Source: Melastoma dodecandrum (Eukaryota; Streptophyta; Magnoliopsida; Myrtales; Melastomataceae). Taken from it: a stretch of DNA of 64,000 nucleotides. Under the pieces are notes generated by a model that was not told the origin of the DNA, searched no databases, and saw nothing but the letters and a program-made list of their open reading frames with translations. Position numbers and translations under genes: made by a program. Of the stretch, positions 43,616 to 56,100 are shown one piece after another (position 1 is the stretch's first letter; each line of letters starts with the position of its first letter). The stretch covers positions 868,001 to 932,000 of the forward strand of contig JARUPY010000605.1 in the NCBI GenBank assembly GCA_029817715.1, in the 5' to 3' direction.

Positions 43616-44675
43616 ACCTTTATTTGACCTAGTCGTACTACGATCTCTCCCCACAATCAAAGAAGGTCATGTCACATCTTACACTGAAAAGGAAAAATGA
43701 GAAGTGAAACGTGGTCCAACTCACATCCCCACCACCCCCCAGTTATGAGAAAAAACACCCCACATCATGCAAAAGAAAAAATAAAGAAAAGAAAATAAAT
43801 CCAAAATACCATTAAGATTTCCCAGAAATGGGTACAGAGGTGTTAGTCATTTCCTATTGCTGACCAGACAAGGGCCATTCCTTCCCTAACCATACCAATT
43901 CACTTGCTCAGAACAAGAAAAATGACCACGGCCAGAAGTTCCATCCTGAAGATCAACTTCTAGCAAAGAACAGTTGAGGGGATGCACCAAATGCATAGCT
44001 AGTCAATGCAAAAGATACCTCCATCTGGAAATTTAATGGGCAAGAAAAATCTCAAGGGTTACCCCCACCTATTGTCCTTGCCCTTTCTACTTCCCAACAA
44101 GTATAAAGAGCAAAGTTATTGCTTTGACCGAAGGAAGCAAAAATATAATTCTAACAATAACAAGATGGAATTCGACTAGATAATTACACGAAGTACATCC
44201 AATACATCAGCCGGCATAGCATGCTGCTCGCAATGAAATGAAAGATGCAAGAAGAGTGTGAACATCAGCAGCTTAGGAGAAAATGAATGGAGGATAAAAA
44301 ACGATGAGCAGAAAACATCTAACTTCAGCTCATTCAACATAAAATGATGTGGCATCAGCATCAGTTTTACAAGTCCAAACACAAGTTATCCCAGAGAATT
44401 GCCAAAGCCAATTTAATTCCAATGGTTAAAAGTTGTTAGTTTTCCTAAGCTATGGCTCCTACCTTCTTTTGATAGTAACTATGTTACAATTTCCGAACAC
44501 CTGAGGTTACAATCTCTTCTTTGCTTATCCACACCCGAGAGCCTAATCTGAAATCAACAAAAGAACGATACTACACAATGACACCTGCAATCGACCAAAA
44601 ATGGGAAGGCTTCAATAATGTTTGTTGCTTGTGCTGCAGTCTCCGAATCTTCAGGAAATTTGATTTGATTGATTT

Positions 44676-44792
44676 CTATGTTTCTACAACTCTTCTGTGG
44701 AACAGTACATAGGCTGCCGAAGTTTTGATCTTGTCAACACTGATCGGGCGAACATGGCTGTCATCAAAATCATACCATCGTTCACCCCCATG
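44676..44792 (-). pseudogene. Last exon of a ubiquitin-specific protease (UBP/USP, C19), copy 1
   Basis: Minus-strand open segment preceded by an AATGCAG splice acceptor: HGGERWYDFDDSHVRPIS and KIKTSAAYVLFHRRVVET, then TAG at 44676-44678. This is the conserved C-terminal end of the plant UBP catalytic domain (WYDFDDSHV and AYVLFYRR motifs). The sequence to about 43617 is probably its 3' UTR and downstream DNA; 44793-44950 looks like the preceding intron. No other UBP exon is present, so it is a fragment. Confidence 0.82.
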
Positions 44793-45519
44793 CTGCATTG
44801 TCCAGCGATTTAACCAAATTCAGCTATCATATCATGGAAACCTAATGTTTGTCTCAAGTAACATGGGTGGTGACTTGTGCATGTTTAGTATCGACTTTTT
44901 CCCTTAAAGAACTGAAAATGTATGCAATGAAGGTTGATATGGAACATTGCAGAAGATACAGTTAAGACCTCACACAGGGGATAGACACAATCCTCTGAGA
45001 CGTTCCTTCTCACCCACTAGGAAAATCGGAGGCCAACTCCTCATCGCACAGAAAATGGAGCAAAAATTCTCCCTTGCCCTTCTTTCCGATCCCACTCCTG
45101 TCACAGCCACAATCCAAGGACTGGCTCCAAGGCAGCCCCTAACGGACTCCTATACGTCCTTCTTCTTCTCGGGCCACCCCGGGACGAGGCAACCCCTTGG
45201 TGAGTTTTCAGTCTTTTTACTTATAATCACGCAATCACTCTTTCACCTTAGAGCATTTTATTTTAATCACGTGGAATACAAGCCGAGCACTGATGGAATG
45301 AGACAACATCGGCCAGAATGCAAGGGAGGCAGTCGACAGACCAAAAATTTCACGTTCGATGTCAGATCGATGTGAAATCAGATGATCGAACGAGAATTTT
45401 GAGGGATTCGATGTGACGAATTCTAGAGGCTGAAGGAGGCGGAGTACAAGACTGGAGGCGCGGAGGAAGGCTTCAATAGAGCGGCCCCGACCGACAATTT
45501 TCAACCGACGAGGCGCTAT

Positions 45520-46123
45520 CCCGACTCCCTCAGGTACATGAGGGAGGTGCAGGATTCCGAACTTCTTTTATCCACCTGTAACAGGCCGTGGAGCCAGGTG
45601 AGTAGGCCCACAGTCACTATCCTTCCCCGCCCCCTTTGATCTAAATAATTGATATGTGGGTGTCGGACCAGATTCAAGCTTTTGAGCAACGCCACCGTTT
45701 CGCATGTTAGAATGTAAAAGTTAGTAAACAGGGATCCCCGAACCACAGTTTTTCTGACATAAACCGTTTTATAAATAAGTTGGTGGCGACTCCGTAATAG
45801 CTTACCTAGGTTAAGCAATATCGATCATTTTCTTACGGAGCCATCATAGATGAGGGGAAGGCGACACGAGCTGCTCTAGGTTTTCTCGAAGATTCCTTTT
45901 TGGGATCATGCTCCGCTTCTCGCTCGTTGCCTTTGGACGATCGAGCGAGAGCCGAAGTAGGCCCGGTTAGGAATTAAGGGAGGATCAACCCGCTTTCTTC
46001 CACAGTGCCTTGACACCCGAGTCTTGATGATGATCAGAGGAGCATCGGGGGAGCGGGCATCGGATCCTCGTATCGTCCGAACCGCCGACGCGCACCGCAA
46101 GGTCACGGAAGGGCGTGCGTACA
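45520..46123 (+). mobile_element. End of an LTR-B-family LTR, copy 1
   Basis: It shares with the solo LTR at 21413-25176 (complement) CTCAGGTACATGAGGGAGGT, TTGATCTAAATAATT and GGTGGCGACTCCGTAAT, and ends GGGCGTGCGTACA at 46123. A damaged primer-binding site follows (TTCCACTGGGGACTC at about 46131). The 5' part of the LTR is missing or unalignable before about 45250. The open frame at 44947-45375 just upstream has no domain I recognise. Confidence 0.75.
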
Positions 46124-47403
46124 TCCCAGATTCCACTGGGGACTCTGGATGTAGATTTATATCGAAAGCTTTTACATTCAAATTCGCATGCGGAGACGAA
46201 TACACTTGTTTGCGCATGCTCTTTGGCTCGGTGCCCTTTGTATGCTCTCATGGTTGTGTTTGTTTGCTACTTTCCTAGGTATATCTAGGTGACTCCCTAT
46301 ACCCGGGACTAGGATTTTAGGGGGTCACTGAACGGCACGGGCTTGCTGCTTTCTGCGGCTAGCAGCCTATGGACAGGGCCCCGCTTCCCTTTGTCCAAGG
46401 GAAGTCGTATAAACTTTCATCCGAATCTAGGATTGATTGTTCACTACAGGTAGAAGACGCCGCACGTACATTTGTTTGTTACTGAGTAACTTTTACATTT
46501 ACAGGGACATGTATCAGTATGCTTTGTCTGCGATAGTTGTAACACTAACATTATTCGTTTTGCAGATAGATTGAGTTTATTACAAAGGACTTCATGAAGC
46601 CTCTTTTATCTTTTATCTACGCACTTTACTACTTAATGCAATCATTTTATTGCATAATCACATGAATGTCTTTCTGGCTGCAGTACTCGCATGATTCTTC
46701 CAGTAACTGCTTCATCTCATTACTGCATTTCGTTCGTGATCGTATTCTCATAACGCATTCTCTTACATATACACAATCGCGATTAGGCATCATCACAAAT
46801 TTGTTATGCATCAACTACACTTTCACACGATGTTAATTCCAACAATCTCTCTGCTTCCTTTTTCAGGTTTTACTTCTCCAAGATGGCTCCTCAGACAATA
46901 CTAGGGGCAAGAACGAGAAACAAATCTGGGATAACATGAAGAACAATGATTCTTTAATGGCTGTCAAGGTCAAAAGCCCAACATTCAATCACACGAAGAC
47001 CAAGGATTACTCAACGGAGATCAAGGATCCTCGAAGGCTGTCAAAGTCCAAAGCCAGATGAATAACAACTCAGTGACCAAGGATTTCTCGATCACTACCA
47101 AAGACCAAAGTCGTAGTCAGACATACAACGACATGAAGACTAAGGATCCATCGACGGCTACCAAGGCCCAAAGCCAAACATTCAACGACATGAGGACCAA
47201 AGATCACTCACCAGCTACCAAGTCATTGCCTAATCTGCAACCACATGAAAACCCTAAGGAGGTTATTCCCAAAAGTTCATCGATTTTAGTCAACATTGGA
47301 GCTAATGACGAACCCAAAGAGCTGTTCACAGACATGCTAAGATCAGACATGCCGGGAACATCACAACCCTATTGATTCAACAACCACATCAAAGAAGCAT
47401 AAC
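46124..47403 (+). other. Tat/Ogre-type leader and degenerate open frame, copy 1
   Basis: Downstream of the LTR-B end comes a leader with repeated GGGACTAGG and CTTTGTCCAAGGGAAG motifs, similar in layout to the Ogre-like element leader after 26879. From about 46880 a degenerate coding-like stretch carries internal repeats of TKDPSTATKAQSQTFNDM and TKDHSPATKSLPN (47058-47375). A TGA splits it from the preceding frame near 47060. I cannot assign a function; it may be the remains of the element's extra open frame. Confidence 0.45.
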
Positions 47404-47408
47404 CGGTC

Positions 47409-48316
47409 TGTTGAATAGGTTTTGACGATAAGCCTTGACCTTCTGTGTCACAGAAGTTCAACATCTACTCTACAAAAGCTACTCACGTTAAGAACTTTCT
47501 GTAAGAAATATTTTATGATTAAATGATTGTTTAATTATTAATTAGCCACGAAATAATAAGGATTTGATCAAGATATTAATCTGATCAAATTAAACATATT
47601 GCGTTTCCAAATAACCCCAATAAGGATTATATTTTTTATTGAATGAAATATAATCTTCTATTTATGGCAAGGTTCTGCACGGTTGTCTACAACCTTCTGT
47701 GGTTTCATAAGACCACCAAAGGACCGTTATTTGGGATGTCAATCATTACCATATGTCTAGATACATTAATTTAAGTGTCCTGAAAAGAATGGTATCTGTT
47801 TTAGTCAATATGGAAGTTAATCTTTGATTATTTCCATGTACAGAAGGTTGCTAACCAGATTCAGCCAGAATCTTCCATAGCGCAGTATTCATGGAAATTC
47901 TATCATATCTTAATCCTATTTGATATGATTTGATTACCTAAATGAATATATGCATGGGAGTGACATTTTTGTAAATTATATATTGTATTATATCCGATTG
48001 TTTCGTTTCCTTATTTTGCAGAAGGCTGATCGTGTAATTACCTTCTACGTTTTTCACTTAGACTTTCTTGTACAAATAAGACCATTTAGCCACGCTCTCA
48101 AAAGAACTGTATCAGTCATTGCTGTAAAATCTAGAGAGCTTGTATCCTTTCGTTTCGTTTGAGTTAGTCACACACGATGAACGTTATATGCAGAAGGCTG
48201 CATCGTTGGTGAAGTCTTCTGGGAAAGTGACTCGGGGGCCACGAGGGACTCGGTTGGAAGCTGCGGGAGACGTTGATGGAGTCATGCGGCAGGTTGCTGG
48301 CGTGGCCAACGTGCAA
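47409..48316 (+). mobile_element. Truncated copy of the solo LTR (SIRE-like copia)
   Basis: It starts TGTTGAATAGGTTTTGACGA after the target repeat CGGTC (47404-47408) and matches the first half of the solo LTR at 61042-62911. It stops at the right end of the duplicated segment. Confidence 0.82.
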
Positions 48317-48510
48317 TGAATCCTATATTGACTCAACATTATCCTCTCTACGTTTCGCTGTACACCCAATAACTGTATTACTCACATATGATTAAAGACT
48401 GCTTTTAACGGCATCAAAATTGACAACTTCACGCATAGAATAAATGAAGGTCTCAAGTCAGGAGATCAATTACACTCGTTCAACAAGAAAAGTGACCAAT
48501 GACACTTAAC

Positions 48511-48691
48511 ATGTGTTATTATCTATAAACAGGTCGTGTCCAGTGTACCCTAAACTTGGACACCCCCAAATATAACTTGAATATCCATCCCTTGGTCTAA
48601 GATGTGTTATTATCTATAAACAGGTCGTGTCCAGTGTACCCTAAACTTGGACACCCCCAAATATAACTTGAATATCCATCCCTTGGTCTAA
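48511..48691 (+). repeat. Two-copy 91-bp tandem duplication
   Basis: The segment starting ATGTGTTATTATCTATAAAC is repeated at 48511 and 48602 without visible differences, including GTGTACCCTAAACTTGGACA. The repeat runs into the palindrome cluster at 48679. Confidence 0.9.
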
Positions 48692-48757
48692 CTCGACCTA
48701 AGTTATATTTGGTCGAGTTAGACCAAGGGATTTTAGATCCCTTGGTCTAACTCGACA
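48679..48757. repeat. Alternating palindrome arms
   Basis: The arm TCCCTTGGTCTAACTCGACC (48679-48698), its exact complement GGTCGAGTTAGACCAAGGGA (48711-48730) and the same arm again (about 48738-48756) follow each other with short spacers. Either the first or the last arm can pair with the middle one, giving two mutually exclusive hairpins with stems of 19-20 bp. Confidence 0.92.
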
Positions 48758-48921
48758 ATCCCTTGGTCCATGTGCCGAGTATACTCCCATCTAAGCATCT
48801 ATCCGATCAAGGACAATTTTATATTGACAAATAATCAATTTATGAGACTTTACCATAAATTAATTACGAGCAGAAAAGTAATACAGTAAATAATTGCCTT
48901 TATTAACAATATTCACATATA

Positions 48922-49617
48922 TTACAAAATGTTTCGACACATATGTGTACACTCAACGGGGGTTTCGCTCATAACTTCAATATCGAGTGTTCGGAAACTG
49001 TCGCTCGGCCGAGTACCGCCACCTCTGCTGCCATTACATTTCTTGGGTATGTTTTCTTCCACAAGGTCACCGGGTGGCCCTTGAAGAAATGTGCCGTTGA
49101 GTCCACAGTTCAGAAGGAAAAGCTGTTGTAACGAGGACAAACTTGAAGAGGGCGATGGACACGCTGGCGCCGATAGAGTCACGTCGCTGAGGTTCCGGAC
49201 CTACAGCTAGGTCAAATTCCGGACTAGGCTTTCCAATCCGGGATTCTTCATCTCGACCAAGGCCACCGTTAGAAGTGTCATCTTTGTTATGCCAGAGAGG
49301 TCGAGAAAAGCCAACCCGGCGAGCGACAGAATATCTGACGGTGCCTAATTTGAAAATCAGGAATAAGAAAGGTCGAGACGAATTGATCACATCATATGAC
49401 CGAACCCAAACGGTATTCTCAAGTGGTTGAAGTCATTATTTGTGAGATTGAGCCTCCGAAGCCGAACAAGCCGAAACAGGATGCTGGTGGAGACGATGGA
49501 GCTAAATAAATAACTGCTACCGATCTCGAGTATCATTACTGTTGGCAAGGCCAAATTAAAGGCCCAGGAAAGAGGGCTCTGAGTGGCTAGGCCCTTATGA
49601 AGAAAGCAATTGAACAT
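48922..49617 (-). pseudogene. RLP relic 5, deleted copy related to the intact RLP
   Basis: Pieces in three minus-strand frames match the intact gene at 53129-56167: SSILFRLVRLRRLNLTNNDF (about 49430-49490), QQLFLLNCGLNGTF (about 49100), then an abrupt jump to LQGPPGDLVEENIPKKCNGS, which belongs near the C-terminus. Most LRRs are deleted. This relic belongs to the second RLP subfamily of the window. Confidence 0.85.
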
Positions 49618-50389
49618 GTGGAAGCGAACACATCGGGAGTGAGCAGCAGCCCAACATCAGGAGAGCATATAGCGCGCGAGCATCAGGATTCGTCGAGTAA
49701 TGAGACAGGAAGCGAGCAAAGAGGAATGAGTGCGCGGTTGAGTAACGTAGATGTTATGTGCCCACGACTTGAGAACACAAACACCCACGTCTCTTCACTA
49801 GTCCTTGAATAAAAGGATTCACTCTACGACCGGGCTTTCTCGCCTGGCTTCTCGACTAGAGCTTGTCGGTCAAACTGATCTTCCCCTTGGGATTGCACTT
49901 GGCTTTAGGGGTGCTTGTTGGTGTTTGTTCGGAAGCTTGAGCCTTGTCCCTTATTTGGCCCCCGTCATCGGTTCAAGAAACTTGAGAAAATGCTTGACAC
50001 TTCTCTACCTCTTCAAGCCCACTTAAATCATACCCCTCAACAGTCTAGTGATTATCTAGAAACTTCCTTAATACTAAGTAATGATCAGTGGGATGGGAAT
50101 AGTCCATGTGATTCTCTAGCTCTACAGGACTTTTCAGAATTCCTTCCTATTAAGTTGATGATACAACTGATTGACAATGGACGTTCCTTGTGAACCTTCA
50201 TATCCTGCGAGGCAATAAACACAATCAACATCAAACTAACACATTTCCAGTAAATAGCCTGGAAAGGAATGTCATCGATGGCAATTAACTCTTCGACATT
50301 GGAAAAACATAAATCTTTTGACTTTGATGTGATTCTGAGTGAGATTACTGAAAATAAAGCAATCTCACGTAGGTCTTTTGCAATTACTT
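49618..50389. other. Unassigned region
   Basis: It holds small plus-strand open frames (49597-49812, ser/glu-rich; 49915-50193, with HTPQQSSDYLETSLILSNDQ) that I cannot assign to a family. They may be transposon or chance frames. Confidence 0.3.
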
Positions 50390-51110
50390 CTAGATTTTTT
50401 TTCGATCTGTCTTGGGCACTCTTTGCCCAACTTTGATCTTAATTCGACCCTTCTGGAACTACCAATCGAAGATAGTATCTGCTTTCTCGATATCAAATGA
50501 ATACTTTCGTTCTTCATTCAACTTTTGAGATGCTTTTGCTTTGACATTCTTCTTTCGAAGGGGTTCACACAGTGCCAACTCCCCTTTGAGGAATATAGCA
50601 ACATCAACTTCAATAACAGTTTCCAATCGATAGGTCGTAGTCGATCAATTCTTCTCCCGTAAAAGGTCTCATATCTAGTGATTCATTGGGATAGCTCGTA
50701 GAAATCTCTAAACTTTTCACTTTCGAGTTTTTTTCGAATGCGAATGTCTAGAGCATCTTGAGCGATTACCATCAACTCTTCTTCTTTTTTTTGATAAGCA
50801 TCAACTCTTTTTTACACACGGAAGTTTTACACTTTAAACGGGCCTTTCTAAATCAAGTCAAGAACTGCTCGGTGAGCTCTCCAGTTTGTTGCCTTGTTCA
50901 AGTCAAATCTATGAAGGTAATCGAGAAAGCGCAATCATGACCTGGTGTTTGTATCTTTCGCAGTCCTGCTACTGAATTCGGATTAAGGTTGATGTACCAA
51001 GAGGAAGCAGTGCCGGTCAGCGAATTAGAAAACAATCGAACTTTAAGTAATCATTACTCGAATCCTCTCTGCCTAATTGGTAAACCGGGCGACATGCTCC
51101 ATTGGAAAAA
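50390..51110 (-). pseudogene. Degenerate Ty3-gypsy gag
   Basis: Read on the minus strand from right to left: PMEHVARF (about 51100), then VRLFSNSLTGTASSWYINLN (about 51000), then ATNWRAHRAV (about 50880), and KLNEERKYSFDIEKADTIFD (about 50500). These are the ordered landmarks of the retrotransposon gag domain in plant Ty3-gypsy elements. Frames change many times and stops are frequent, so it is an old relic. No LTR was found beside it. Confidence 0.75.
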
Positions 51111-51359
51111 AACTTATCTGGTTGAAATCTTACTATTATGATGAGAATAAACTTTAGATTGGAAACAAAATAACAAAATTCTACAATCTAAATATAAGAC
51201 TGGAAATTATATTCCAAATTTTTGTGTTGAATATGTTGTGGTTATAATCTCTAGCCATGAGAATACACGTTAAATTCCTATTTCTTTGCTCGCATAATAT
51301 ATGAAATGTGGATAGATTGGCTCTTTGCGAAGAATTACTAGAGCTTTAGAAGGTGTTGA

Positions 51360-51620
51360 TGAAGACGTCAGGACTATAGAACTTAATTTGATAAATCTTT
51401 AGGAGAGTGGTGAAGACTAACGGGGTTCTTGATCTTTATGAGAGTAGCGAAGACTAATGGCGGTTCTCGAAGCTTGATCTTCATGAGAGTGGCAAAGACT
51501 AGCGGGAGTTCTGTAGGCTTAATCTTCATGAGAGTGGCGAAGACTAATAGGAGTTCTAGAAGCTTGATCTTCATGAGAGTGGCGACGAACATTAGCACTG
51601 TAGATCTTTAAAAGAATGGC
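51360..51620 (+). repeat. 45-bp minisatellite, four to five copies
   Basis: Units such as GATCTTCATGAGAGTGGC followed by AAAGACTAGCGGGAGTTC repeat every 45 bp; the outer copies are degenerate. A 15-codon period (LIFMRVAKTNGGSRS) keeps a frame open on each strand, but no gene is supported. Confidence 0.88.
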
Positions 51621-53128
51621 GAAGGGTTGTATAAGCTTAATCCAACAAGTCTTCTGGAAATTATCAAAGAACAAATAGGTTGTAAAAGCTTGACATGTCG
51701 AGTTTTTTAGATAATGGTGAAGATTAGCGTGACCTGATTCGACGAATCTTCGTTATCTGTCGCCTGAACAAAGAATGATCGAGAGCTTTTAACTCCTCTT
51801 GAAATCAGTATCCGAAATTATTAGGAGGATGCATCTTTCATAAATTACACGGGCTATAAATTTTATATAATAATTCATCAGAGAGATAAACATGGGTTGG
51901 GGTTGAATATGAGTCGGACATGAATAAGGTCAGCCTAAGACACATTTAACCCAATATATATAAGGGATGATGGACTTATTATCTATTCAACCAAAAATCA
52001 TTTAGTGGTTTTGTCCATAAACGGATTTGGATAATATATCTTTAGCCTAGAAAATAATTATTAGGCTTATGAATTAAACATAAATTTATGAACATTTTAG
52101 CTCGCACATCATGACATAACGGGAACTAATTATATTCTATCGATATAATATATGATTTAGACTTACCGACACTATTTCTTCGTTAATAAAGTTCTAATGT
52201 TTACGATAACGTTTTCCAAACTTTTAGAACTAATATTCCCGAAGTACCAATCCATAAATAGAAAACGTTGAGTCTCCTAATAATTGAATTCTGTGAGAAG
52301 TGAAAGAAATTCTTCATTTGATCATACCTACCAAGTCATTCAAGGACTATTTTTTCAATAGGAATTAGACGAGGAGAAAACGGCAAGTTAATGGACTATT
52401 CGTTGTGAAAGCCTCACTCGTGAATCAATTCACATCAAATATACATTCAAATGGGAAAACATGAAGAGAAAAACGAGCTGTTGTGAGTGAGCTTGTCCTT
52501 TTAATCTTGTTTATGTTTAGGAGTGATCTTAATATTACTCTATCGAGTGCATCACCTCAAAAAGTGATCATTCTGCAATCCAATTTGTTGTTCTGGGTGT
52601 TAGTAAGCGATTATGGGTGCAAAGAGAAGTCGTAGAATAATTGGCTTTCCCGCAAGTAGTCTGGTAGTTGCTGTCAAGTAAGCCACTAGCACAATGATAG
52701 AGTCATAATAAGCCAATCACGCGAAGAGTGGCGAGACGAGAGAAGCCGCAAACCAAGTAGTTTTTCGACAGATGGAACCGAAGACTATATGGTGGGAAAG
52801 TTGCCATTCCTACATGAGTGTTGCCCAATGAGCCATGGTGAGAAGCCGTATAGGATTTGTTAGCCATAGCGAGGAACTATTTGCTGAGTTATGTTAACTA
52901 CGTTTCGAGTAGAACCATGCATTTACTTTATATGCTCGTTATGCTCCATTCTTTTTAAGTCAGTAGATACACCTTCATTTGGGAGGACTTCAGGGAGAAT
53001 GGCACAGAGGCTTATTGTCAAACCATCTAATGCGTCGCTTCTTAATATTTAATCGAGAAATGGATATAAAAGTAGATGTAAACAAAGAGCTGCGTCGTAC
53101 CACCGACTGCCCTGCTCGCCTGATGCAA
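51621..53128. other. Stretch downstream of the intact RLP gene with no recognisable feature
   Basis: AT-rich DNA with only short open frames and no LTR or tandem structure. The part nearest 53128 should contain the 3' UTR and polyadenylation signals of the minus-strand RLP gene; I cannot place them. Confidence 0.35.
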
Positions 53129-56100
53129 TTAGTTCCTGCAGTTCCGGTTCACGCGGCTGTGACGGACTCTCCAACCCTTGGGCTCAAACCGGGAACGCTT
53201 CCAAGAAGCGTAGACGTTCCCAAGGACCCACCCCACCATCAACCCGCTTCCGCACCCCACCGCCACTATCATCCAAAATACATCACTTGGGATTCCACTA
53301 AGAAGGCTGTCGTCGTGATTGTTCAGAAACTGTCGTGGCGGTTGAGAAACGTCACCCCTGCTGCCATGACACTTTTTGGGTATGTTTTCTCCACAGAGTC
53401 CTGGGTTGCCCTGGAATGAGGTACTTGGAAAATTGTCCAACTGCCTCCCCCTCGGTATCTGCCCTGACAGATCATTGTTGGACAGGTTCAGGAATGATAA
53501 AAAGGTGATGCCTGCAAGTGATTGCGGGATTTGACCCGACAGTTTGTTATTCGACAGGTCCAGGGACTCCAGCTCCACGAGGTTTCCCAGTGACGAAGGG
53601 ATGTGGCCGATGAGGAGATTGTTCGAGAAGTTAAGCCCTCTGAGACCCTTCAACTCACCGACTGTGTCTGGGATCATCCCCTGGAAACGGTTAACTGAGA
53701 AGTCCACCATCATGAGGACATCAGAGATCTTTGGGTAATGTAGCTTTATCCCTTTGTAGATCAACGTCATGGTGTAGTCGTAGGAGCCATAGAATGTGAA
53801 CACGAGAACACTATACGGCTGCATGGTGTGTTCCAAGTATTTCCAGTTGGTGGACGAGTTCACCATTTTCATGGACGTCCAGCAGTGGAAGTACTCTTCT
53901 GGTAACTCACCGGAAAAGTTGTTGTTGGATAGATCAATGATTCGCAACTTTTGGAATGCTAGCTCTGATCCGGGCTGCTCAATGGCTCCGTGAAACTTGT
54001 TGGAACGTAAAATGAGCACCTTCAGTTCAGGCAAGGACCCCAGCCAATACGGAAACGTATCATTGACTACGTTATTTGCCAGGCTGAAGAACTCCAGCAT
54101 CCTACAATTGGCCAATGACTTGGGGAGTTTTCCTTCTAGCCGATTACTGCTCAATTCGATCATGAGTAACTGGTCTCCGCTTGCCAAGAATTCAGGAATG
54201 TGTCCGTGAAATCTGTTCCCCTGCAAGTTCAATATGGATAGATATCCACTGACATTTCCCAGGCAACCTGGGAGAATGCCTGTCATGTTGTTGAAGGACA
54301 AGTCCAGAGTGACTAGTTCACTCAACTCACAGAAGTATGGCGGAAATTCTCCTTCGAGATTGTTTCCAGATATAAGGTAATACCCGATGCTTTGTGGAGG
54401 AGCAGGGACTGGCCGCTTGAACTTGTTGTACGAGAGATCCAGGTGGTACAGATGTCCATGTGGAAGGACCACCGGGTCATTGTCATTTCCAGTGAGGAAG
54501 TTGCGGGAGAGGTTCATGAACTCCAAGGAATTGTGACTGAAGCTCCATATCCAGCCAGGGACTTGCCCGTGGACATTATTTTGGGAAAGATCAATCCAGA
54601 TCAGCTGCTTCTGGTGCTGAAGGAAATGCGGAAATTCTCCCAGGTTGCAAGAAGCTAGTCCCAGTGCCCGTAGCTCTGGGGCAGCGATTTGTGTTGTGGT
54701 ATTTGATATGACCGATAGCCGATTGTTGGACAAATGAAGGGTCTGCAGGTTCCTCAACTTGAGAAATGTGTCCAACTCTACGGTGCCAGTGAGGCTGTTC
54801 TGATGGAGCATGACATGTTGAAGGTTCTCCATTTGAGAGAATGACCGGGGTATCTCCCCCTCAAATCGATTGGAATCAACGGAGAGCGTGATCAGGTGAG
54901 TCATATTACTGATCCAAGGCGGGATATGGCCGGAAAGCTTGTTGTCGTTGAGAAACATGTCCCTGAGCTGGGTGAGGTTCGACATCTGAGGTGGGATCTG
55001 GCCTGTCAACTTATTTGAGCCTAAAGCCAGAACGGTTAGCTGCGATAAGTTTCCGATCGAAGTCGACATTTGACCTTGTAGATTCATTCCAGGGAGAGCA
55101 AGGTAGGTTAAGTCTGTCATCTTCCATAGCCAGGACAAAGACGAAAGCTGCTGCGGAGAGAATTGATTCCAGGAAAGATCCATGTCGGTCAAACGGGTCA
55201 GGTTACTCATTGAAGAGGGAATAGGTCCCCAGAATTCGCAGAAATGGATGTTGAGGACTTCCAGGTGTCGGAGATTTCCGATCGAATCTGGAAGTTCATG
55301 GGAGAAACTCGTGCCCCCCAAGGAAAGCCACTTCAGAAGGCTGCTCGAGTTGAATTCTGGCAGTTGACCTGTAAGATTATGATTTCTATACAGGATGATT
55401 AATTCCAAGTTGGGCAACTGGAAAACTTCTGAAGGAAACACGCCGTAGAGTCCACTTTCCTGTAGGTAAAGCTGCCTTAACAAGGACAAGTTCGAGAGGG
55501 CGATCGGCACCGGTGCTGATATGGTCACTAAATTCAGGTTCAGCACTTGTAGGTTGGTTAAACTCCGGGCCAGGCTTTCCAATCCGGTATTCTTTAGCTC
55601 GACCATGTTACCGGAAAGATCAAGGGAAACCAGCCTGGTGAGAGACAGAACATCTGGCGGAACCTGACCCGAGAATAAGGAAGACGAAAGATTGAGATGA
55701 GTCAAACTCCTCATACGACCGAACCCAGACGGGATTCTCGAGTTGGTGAAATTGTTAAAGGCAAGATTGAGCCTCCGAAGATGGACGAGCCGGAACAGGC
55801 TGCTGGTGGAGTCAATAGAGCCATACAAGTAACTGCTGGCGAGGTCGAGAGATGTGACGCGGCCATCCCGTGCATCACATTGAACCCCATCCCACGTGCA
55901 ACAATCGGCGACGCTAGCGTTTCGGCCGATTTTCCAAAACTTGGTCTTTGGGTAAGCACGAGGGTCGTCCGAGACATCCACGTCGGGATCATTAGGAGGT
56001 ACGAAACTGTGCTTAAATTCGAGTAAAGTAGACATATCCTCGGCACTGCATCTGGGACGAGGCCCTCCCAGAGCAGACGAGACATAATCCACGACGCCAA

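Larger units (their letters stand above)
43617..48316 (+). repeat. Segmental duplication, copy 1
   Basis: About 4.7 kb that matches 57333-61965 with scattered single-base differences and small indels, at an offset near 13.7 kb. It carries the last exon of a ubiquitin protease, an LTR-B end, Tat/Ogre leader, a degenerate open frame and the first half of a solo LTR. The left joint interrupts RLP relic 4; the right joint lies inside the solo LTR. Since the other copy has the complete LTR, copy 2 is closer to the source and copy 1 is the derived insertion. Confidence 0.9.

Noticed and set aside
55697..56100. Other frames overlapping the start of the intact RLP gene
   Set aside because: They overlap the signal peptide and N-terminal cap region, which is strongly supported as coding on the minus strand.
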